Under the pieces are notes generated by a model that did not search any database, had not been told where the DNA came from, and saw only the letters and a list, made by a program, of their open reading frames with translations. The translations under genes and the position numbers were made by a program. This document shows positions 10,425 to 16,628 of a stretch of 16,628 bases of DNA, piece by piece. The stretch is from NCBI GenBank assembly GCA_021029095.1, contig JAJOHG010000496.1, positions 1 to 16,628 on the forward strand, written 5' to 3'. Every line of letters begins with the position of its first letter. Position 1 is the stretch's first letter. Origin of the DNA: Phellopilus nigrolimitatus. Taxonomy: Eukaryota > Basidiomycota > Agaricomycetes > Hymenochaetales > Hymenochaetaceae.

Positions 10425-12031
10425 CCTGAATTTCCTGTCACGTTTAGTGTCCTAATCCTTTTCCTGGTATGTTTCGTTAGTACAGATTGTGATAGAGATG
10501 TGCTGAGGGTGGATCTATAAGAGTGAAGGACAACTTGAAGAGACTGGTGGTAGTGGTGCCGGAGCTCGGAAAGGCCCAGTGGAGAATCGGAGAGTGCGCG
10601 AGTCACGTTCCCAAAACGCGTGACATAATCGCGTCTTGCCTTTGTCACGTTACTCTTACGTCATATAGTCAGTTCGTTGCAGGAATCCCAGATTTAAGAA
10701 AAATCTTCAAAAAACAAAAGGTTATGAATTACAAATCTGAGTGAAAGAGGAATCATGCAATAAGAAAACTGCGGCAAATTTCCTTTACTCACTTGCGTCA
10801 CTTCTTATATGCCCATTGAGTCGCGGGGATTTATTTATTTATTTCATGTATTATGCAATGCACGTACGATCAAAGTGACATTTGGCTTTTAGCTTTTTGA
10901 GTAAATAGCTCTGACTAGTCCTCTTGGATGAGGTTTTTAATACGCATTTTATCATCGTATCATTCATTGAAGCTCCAAGCATAGATACCGACCCCTTTCT
11001 TACAGCTAATCTGCATGTATTAACAGAATCATTGATATACTGTATCCGTCTACTCCAAGAGATATACTTGGAGCATTTTACTGGGAGTTCAATGGCACGC
11101 AGCGCAACATCACTGTCTGGCCAAGGCTTTTTACAAGAAGCTCCATTACACGTACGTATACGTAATCGTGGAGTTTTCCCCTATTTCATAGACCTGTCTC
11201 AACACTCAGCAAAATAATACTTGCAAAACCACACTTTGACTGTTGCCATTCAACCGCGGAGCCTAGTGTTCGTAGTAGCTTGTCGGTATTATTGAAATTG
11301 TATTGATATTGAGTCAGAATGACACCTTCCTTCACCATTCAAACCAACATTACCTTCAATTGTAGGACACTCGATTTCGAAATGTCCGTAATGAAAAACG
11401 GTATTTCAATCAAAGAAAACAATTTAGCACAGTTATGTTCAGAACGTAACTCATGTTAAGGGATCGTGTGAACAGCAATCCTAACTTTTGACAAGCCGCC
11501 GCTAAAATAATGCGATAGCTAGCGACTTCCAGACAATGGGTCGGGCGCGACGCGTCGATCTTCGAACTCGGCCAGCATGGACCGCGTGGGGTGTCGAGCA
11601 CATCCTCCACAACGTCAAATATTATCGTGTCGAAAGATAAACAAAAGATTAGACTAGATGAAAGGATGGCAGTGAGAATTTCTGTGTGAATTGTCTGCTC
11701 CATATTTTACAACTGACCTCTTAGCTTGCGAGAATTTTCAAGTTGCCTTCATGTCCCCGATCCGCTTATCTTTTCGCAGCTGTTCGATTAGCTTCAGTCT
11801 CACAGAGTCGATAGTCGATGAACGTGTCCGCGGCATCCAATCTGAGGTTTGTGAGCATTAGTGAGCTGATTGAAGACGTCACGTTCGCGGTCGTCGGACA
11901 AGTCATCATGATGTCGAAAATGTCGAGTCGGCCGGGCGTGGGGGACCGTGGGAACACGTTGCGGACATGCATTTAACCAGGCCGCGATCGTCACTCACAT
12001 TGACCAACCGCCTCCACCGACACTAACAATC
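10425..12031. other. Long divergent intergenic region, AT-rich centre
   Basis: This 1.6 kb region separates the divergently transcribed APC/C activator and glucose-6-phosphate isomerase, so both promoters lie here. Roughly 10660-11480 is much richer in A/T than the surrounding genes and has no credible gene; open frames at 10924-11217 (plus) and 11410-11703 (minus) lack ATG context or family resemblance. A small palindrome, CCAAGAGATATACTTGG, is at about 11056-11072, and ACGTATACGT at about 11153-11162. A CCAAT word is at 11837-11841, about 190 bp before the isomerase start. The 50 bp before that start are C/A/T-rich (TTGACCAACCGCCTCC), typical of fungal leaders. Confidence 0.5.
11818..11976 (+). 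other. Possible 52-codon upstream ORF before the isomerase gene
   Basis: An ATG-initiated frame (MNVSAASNLRFVSISEL ... TLRTCI) ends 55 bp before the isomerase ATG. Start context (GTCGATGAAC) is weak. It could be a uORF if transcription begins upstream of it, a remnant exon of a small gene, or chance. I do not recognise the product. Confidence 0.2.
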
Positions 12032-13861
12032 ATGCCTGGAACACTTGCTTCTGGTGAGAACAGATATCGAGTAAAATTCTCTCTGCATATCCCTGATGAC
12101 AATGTGCAGAATACCCTGCGTGGAAGAAGCTCCAGCAGATCTATGACGAACAGCACTCGAAGCTGATCCTCAAGGATCTCTTTGCCCAGGATCCTGCCAG
12201 GTTCAGCAAGTTTAGCGCAGAGTACACCTCCAAGGATGACCCTGCGACGACGTTCTTGCTTGACTACTCAAAGAACCTCATCACTGAGCCCATCTTGAAC
12301 ACACTTCTCGAGCTCGTCAAGGAGGCCGGCGTCGAGCAGACCCGCGACGAGATGTTCAGCGGCAAGCACATCAACACTTCCGAGGACCGCGCCGTTCTTC
12401 ACATCGCGCTCCGCAACTTCAGCCAATGGTCCATCCCCGTGGCCGGCACGGAGGAGGTCCCCAAGGTGCTCGACCACATCCGCACATTCTCCGACGCGGT
12501 TCGCAGTGGCGCATGGAAGGGCTACACTGGCAAGACGATCAACACGATCGTAAACATTGGCATCGGCGGCTCTGACCTCGGCCCTGTCATGGTCACCGAG
12601 GCGCTCAGGCCGTACGCGAAGCGCGACCTCACCGCGCACTTCGTGTCTAACATCGACGGCACCCACATCGCTGAGACGCTGCGCGCGTGTGACGCGGAGA
12701 CAACGCTCTTCATCGTTGCGAGCAAGACATTCACGACTCAGGAAACTATTACAAACGCGGAGAGCGCCCGCGCGTGGTTCCTCGAACACGCTAAGGACAA
12801 GGTCCACGTCGCGAAACACTTTGTCGCGCTCAGCACAAACACCAAGGCCGTCACCGCATTTGGCATCGCCGAGGAGAACATGTTCCAGTTCTGGGACTGG
12901 GTCGGCGGCCGCTACTCGCTCTGGAGCGCGATTGGTCTCTCCATCGCGCTCGTCATCGGTTACGACAACTTCGAGGCCCTCCTCAAGGGCGCCCATGGCA
13001 TGGATAAGCACTTCCGCGAGACGCCGCTCGAAAGCAACCTTCCCGTTCTCCTCGCCGTTGTCGGCATCTGGTATAACGACTTCTACGGCGCCCAGACCCA
13101 CGCACTGCTTCCGTACGATCAATACCTGCACAAATTTGCCGACTACTTCCAGCAGGGTGACATGGAGTCCAATGGCAAGTCCATCACCAAGGACGGGAAG
13201 CGCGTCGACTACCAAACCGGGCCAATCCTCTGGGGCGCAGCCGGGACGAACGGCCAGCACTCGTTCTACCAGCTCGTGCACCAGGGCACGAAGCTCATTC
13301 CCGCCGACTTCCTCGCACCCGCAACGACGCACAACCCGATCTCCCACTCGAAGCACCACCGCATCCTGCTCAGCAACTACTTTGCGCAGCCCGAGGCGCT
13401 CGCGTTCGGCAAGTCGGAGGAGCAGGTCCGCGAGGAGCTCGGCGCCGGCGCGTCGGAAGCCCTCGTCAAGTCCAAGGTCTTCGAAGGCAATCGTCCAAGC
13501 AACAGCATCATATTTCCCTTGCTCACACCGTCGACGCTTGGTGCGCTCGTCGCGCTCTACGAACACAAGATTTTCGTGCAGGGTGCAGTGTGGGGTATCA
13601 ACTCCTTCGGTGCGTATAATTCTATTTATTCGCCCGCTAGTGGCTGACTGCGATGTCCGTAGACCAAATGGGTGTCGAGCTCGGCAAGGTCCTCGCAAAG
13701 GCCATCCTTGCACAGCTCGAAAAGCCATCGGACGTCGTGGGCCATGATAGCTCTGTGCGTGTTCCTGACTCTGTTAATCTTATCGCATCTTTTCTAATTC
13801 TTGGTCAATGCCGCAGACGACCGGCCTCATTCACTACTATCAGAAGTACCGCAAGGAGTGA
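12032..13861 (+). CDS. pgi1: Glucose-6-phosphate isomerase
   Basis: Interconverts glucose 6-phosphate and fructose 6-phosphate in cytosolic glycolysis/gluconeogenesis. Exons 12032-12053, 12110-13609, 13663-13754, 13817-13861; 552 residues, the normal eukaryotic length, frame intact. The first exon encodes only MPGTLAS plus one base and joins [14 protein letters not shown], so the start is well supported. Seen: sugar-isomerase (SIS) core motifs [14 protein letters not shown] and [14 protein letters not shown]; family signature 1 region [15 protein letters not shown]; catalytic Glu in DMESNGK; catalytic His in [20 protein letters not shown], part of signature 2; and the expected C-terminus [12 protein letters not shown]. 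Introns are 56, 53 and 62 nt, two with GTGCGT donors. Codon use is strongly biased to C/G-ending codons, fitting a highly expressed housekeeping gene. The symbol follows common fungal usage. Confidence 0.97.
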
Positions 13862-14448
13862 CGATTATGCCGTGCTTCTCTTTGAATAAATGGGCTGGAT
13901 GGAAGGAAGATCGGAAGAAGATCAATTGATCAATTTGCTGTAGTGCTATACAAACAAAAATAATAGAGAGCCGCGATTGATACCTTTCTTCTGAAGGTTT
14001 GACGCGCGCCTGTGAGAAGTGCAGATAATCGAGAAAGGAGCTTTAGAAAATGGCAAGAAAATTAAATAACACTCTTCGCCTTCCAGATCTCTGTGCTCAG
14101 AGGGCTCTCGTTGTCTAGAGAAAAAGCGAAGGATATGGAGTACAGAAAAGAGAAGAAATTTAGAAAAGGAAGGAACGAAACAAGCACTTTGTCGCTGAGC
14201 AATCATTCATGCCTGTCACGTTCATGTCACATCGACCACCACTAAAGTTTGAACAAGTCAAGCCCATCAAGTTAGCAGACTCATCATCTCTGTTCCTCTC
14301 CTCCCCGTCTACGATCGACTTACTTGTCGCGGACAACATATACTGACGCGGATAGGTTTGAAATCCGGTTGAATTCATAATTACACTCACGCCGAACTCC
14401 CGACATAAACTTGTTTGATACTCGCGCGACTCAGATAATTTTCTCATC
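13862..14448. other. Intergenic region between isomerase and zinc-module gene
   Basis: 587 bp with no credible gene. The minus-strand open frames 13946-14206 and 14160-14546 have no family resemblance. The first part is purine-rich (GGAAGGAAGATCGGAAGAAG); the second holds the presumed promoter and leader of the next gene. Confidence 0.5.
13885..13890 (+). terminator. AATAAA poly(A) signal candidate of the isomerase gene
   Basis: Exact AATAAA 24 nt after the isomerase stop codon, in the expected strand and position. Fungal polyadenylation signals are loose, so this is suggestive only. Confidence 0.45.
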
Positions 14449-16628
14449 ATGAAAAACACCCTTGACGACGTCAGCTCTGACTCGCAGCCGCCGCCTCCGA
14501 AGAGAATCAAGCTCGAGACAGAGTAAGTATTATGCAAGAGTATCACGAGTGCGCATTAACGAGTTCCGCAGCGATGCGCAATTGCTATCAGGGCCGACGA
14601 AGAAGGGGAATAAGGGAAGAAGTCGAATAAAGCATCGAAACTCGAAAAGCGTGCTCTGGGTCTACTGCAGGACCCGCGCATTAGCGCTGTCGAGCCGCAG
14701 CAGGTGATGTGCAGGATGTGCGGCCACTGGGTCAAGCTCTTCAAGCATACCGACTTTTCCCCGGCTAACTGGAACACGCACGCGGAGAAGTGCGAGATGC
14801 GCTCGGGGTGAGTGACTTATAGTCTTATCCGCTAGTTCCGGCGGAGAGCTGATGATTATCATGCTAACTGTCGGTTTAGGTGGAAGCTGCGCATCCAGAA
14901 CGAGCCCGGGAGCACGTATACACTCACCATCCCTGCCGCCCCTCCACTCCCCAGCCGAAGAAGGAGCTTCCGTCCGGGCGCTATGTAAAAACGTCAGAAG
15001 AACGGAGGATAGAGCTGGAAGCCGACGAGCGCGCGGGGGCGCGAGAGGCGCACCGCGTATTCTGCAAGTTGTGCGGTGTTTGGGTCAGGCTGCATAACAC
15101 GCGTGAGTACGACCTGTGGAACTGGACAAGGCACGCGGACAAGTGTCAACAGAAGTTCGCGCTGCCTGCTGTGCCGTTCCCGATTCCGGAAGACGACTGG
15201 AGCATAGGATCGTCTTCCGCTACCCCTCCTGCTACTAGGCGTGAATCTCGGGTTACCACGTCGCCTACGGTCAGAATTGAACCTCGGGTTACCACGTCGC
15301 CTGCAATCAGACTTGAATCTCCAGGCATCTCGCCGCCCGCTGTGACGCACGAACGTCAGTATACGACTCGGCCTGCTATAATACGTGAACGCCGGATTCC
15401 CGTGCCGCCCGCTGTTAGACTTCGATATCAAGCGGCCGCGCTGCCCGCTCCGCCCGCTTCCAGTCTTCAAAATCATAATTCCTTGCCGCCTGCGAGCGGA
15501 TCTGACTATCAGGTTGCTACTCCGTCTACTGCTGAGCGTGAATCTCGGGTTCCCGCCACGCCCGTAGTCGATTTTAGGAATGCCGTTCCGCCGGCAGTTG
15601 AATGCGAGCCGTGGAATAACGCTCCGCCCACTGTCGAGTATGAACCTTGGTCTGCCATTCCTCCCGAACCTCAGTGGGCTTCCGCACATCCTGAGCCTTG
15701 GCATGCTGCTCCATCTACTGTCGAATGTGAGCCTCGGATTGCCACGCCGCCTGATATCGAGCATGAAATCGAAGCTTCCGTGCCGCCAGACGTCGACCAA
15801 GAGCCCCACTTTGATGCGCCACCTCCTGTCGAGTATGCGCCACCCGTTTTGAACCTGGGCCTCAGGCTCCCGCGCCTCTCAGTGTCAAACATAAGTTGCG
15901 CATTAAGATTCCTCGTACCGTCGAGCCTAAGCCACAGGTTTTCGCGCAGCCCACTGTCGAGCATGTACCGAGTCTTGTCATTTCTTCCGATGTCGAGCCT
16001 GAGCCTTTGGCTCTCGCGTCTTCTGATGTCCGTCGTTCTGAATATGACATAGCCTTTCCGTCCGCCGTCGAGCCTGAGCCTCAAGAAACTCCAACGCGTC
16101 CTCCACAAGCCTATACCTCAAGCTGCCATTCGGTCACCATCGAACCTGAACCTCAAGCTGTCTTTACATCCGCCATAGAACCTGAACCTCAAGCTGTCAT
16201 TGCGTCCGCCATAGAACCCGAACCTCAAGTTTTTGCTCCGCCCGTCATCGAGCCTAAACGTCAAATGATCGTCGCGTCCAATATCGAGCCTGAACCTCAA
16301 GACCACGTTCCTACCGCTATTGAGCTTCAAACCCAGGTTGCCGCGCTACCTGTCGCTGAACACGAAGCTCCTGCTTTGGCAATACCGGTAGTCGAACCTG
16401 AATCTCAACTCGATGTTCCGGACTCAGAAATGGCAGAGAACTCTCAGAGGGAAGCACCTGTTGTTGCCGGAGAGACCGGCGAGGCCAGTGTGGTGGAACA
16501 AAGGTACGTGTGTGACTTCCTCTCAACCCCCTTCAACTTCCCGACACTTCGGATCCAGATCCTTCATGACGACTTTTCCGCAAGTCAAGGTCGAAGCAGA
16601 GGCGGACGATATGATGCTCATGTACCCT
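14449..16628 (+). CDS. Protein with two C-x2-C-x19-H-x3-C zinc modules and a Glu/Pro 12-residue repeat region (3' partial)
   Basis: Unnamed nuclear-looking protein that runs off the right edge. Exons: 14449-14522, 14572-14807, 14880-16503, 16559 to the end; donors GTAAGT, GTGAGT, GTACGT. Exon 1 ends in PPPPKRIKLE, close to the c-Myc-type nuclear signal. After a Lys-rich linker comes KLEKRALGLLQDPR, then module 1 (14710-14793) and module 2 (15063-15146), both C-x2-C-x19-H-x3-C with a shared G-x-W-V-[KR]-L and N-W-x-x-H core. The module 2 lead-in is RRIELEADERAGAREAHRV. Beyond 15230 the protein is a long low-complexity tract of 12-residue repeats (PPAVECEPWNNA, PPTVEYEPWSAI), passing to IEPEPQ-type units up to about 16400. 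Frames slip by one base near 14614, 14949 and 15847, each time next to a homopolymer and each as if one base were missing. Similar modules resemble BED/CCHC-type fingers; DNA binding is inferred. Confidence 0.7.
14710..14793 (+). other. Zinc-module 1 (C-x2-C-x19-H-x3-C)
   Basis: Starts CRMCGHWVKLF and ends NWNTHAEKC; 28 residues from first to last Cys. Two Cys, one His and one Cys fit a single zinc ion. The spacing is identical to module 2. Confidence 0.7.
15063..15146 (+). other. Zinc-module 2 (C-x2-C-x19-H-x3-C)
   Basis: Starts CKLCGVWVRLH and ends NWTRHADKC; 28 residues. It shares with module 1 the CGxWV[KR]L start, an aromatic residue in mid-loop, NW two residues before the His, and the final KC, so the two look like an ancient internal duplication. 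Confidence 0.7.
15225..16400 (+). repeat. Coding minisatellite, 36-nt units giving 12-residue Glu/Pro repeats
   Basis: Translated units include SPTVRIEPRVTT, SPAIRLESPGIS, PPAVTHERQYTT, PPASGSDYQVAT, PSTAERESRVPA, PPAVECEPWNNA, PPTVEYEPWSAI, PSTVECEPRIAT, PPDIEHEIEASV and PPDVDQEPHFDA. The consensus is roughly P-P-x-V-x-x-E-P-x-x-x-x. Towards the 3' end units become (V/I)EPEPQ followed by a variable spacer. At DNA level the words GTCGAG and GAGCCTGAGCCT recur. The units are degenerate, so the array is old rather than freshly expanded. Confidence 0.75.

Noticed and set aside
10924..11217. 97-codon plus-strand open frame in the AT-rich region
   Set aside because: It opens with TTG rather than ATG, shows no recognised motif, and lies in a region of non-coding composition.
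12268..13728. 486-codon open frame on the minus strand over the isomerase, and the 396-codon plus-strand frame 12557-13747
   Set aside because: Both are shadows of the real isomerase frame, produced by strong G/C bias at third codon positions. Neither shows family motifs.
14353..14370. GGTTTGAAATCCGG word resembling a tRNA B-box
   Set aside because: It departs from GGTTCGANTCC at a conserved base, and no A-box or cloverleaf can be formed around it.
15225..16400. The repeat array as a CRISPR-like or non-coding satellite
   Set aside because: Units are degenerate, have no constant repeat-spacer pattern, and stay open in one coding frame apart from a single one-base slip.

Overview
This is a nuclear segment of a filamentous fungus, most likely an agaricomycete basidiomycete. 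The genes are split by many short introns (about 47-103 nt), the coding DNA is GC-rich, and the products are fungal types: a secreted type-B carboxylesterase, a Kre9/Knh1-like GPI-anchored wall protein, a Cdc20/Cdh1-family APC/C activator, glucose-6-phosphate isomerase, and a nuclear-looking protein with two C-x2-C-x19-H-x3-C modules.

Layout. Positions 109-2656 (+): carboxylesterase in 13 exons, with three single-base frame breaks. Positions 2747-4497: an unusual block made of a ~330-350 bp direct repeat, a truncated zinc-type alcohol dehydrogenase/enoyl reductase relic, an AT-rich spacer with an inverted repeat, and the second repeat copy. Positions 4629-5438 (+): small secreted GPI-anchored protein whose upstream region is repeat copy B. 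Positions 5825-8396 (-): 826-residue, mostly disordered protein of unknown function with a PCNA-binding-like peptide. Positions 8719-10424 (-): meiosis-type (Ama1-like) APC/C activator, 528 residues. Positions 10425-12031: 1.6 kb divergent intergenic region, partly AT-rich. Positions 12032-13861 (+): glucose-6-phosphate isomerase, 552 residues, intact. Positions 14449 to the window end (+): tandem zinc-module protein with a long 12-residue repeat region, open at the right edge.

The genes do not form one pathway. Two products are extracytoplasmic (esterase, GPI-anchored protein), three look nuclear (PIP-box-like protein, APC/C activator, zinc-module protein) and one is glycolytic. The unknown protein and the APC/C activator lie in tandem on the minus strand 322 bp apart. 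Isomerase and activator are divergently transcribed.

The most interesting points are the repeat-flanked dehydrogenase relic, the paired zinc modules plus coding minisatellite, the uncharacterised PIP-box-like protein, the degenerate C-box of the APC/C activator, and the cluster of single-base frame breaks at homopolymers, which may be base-calling errors rather than gene decay.
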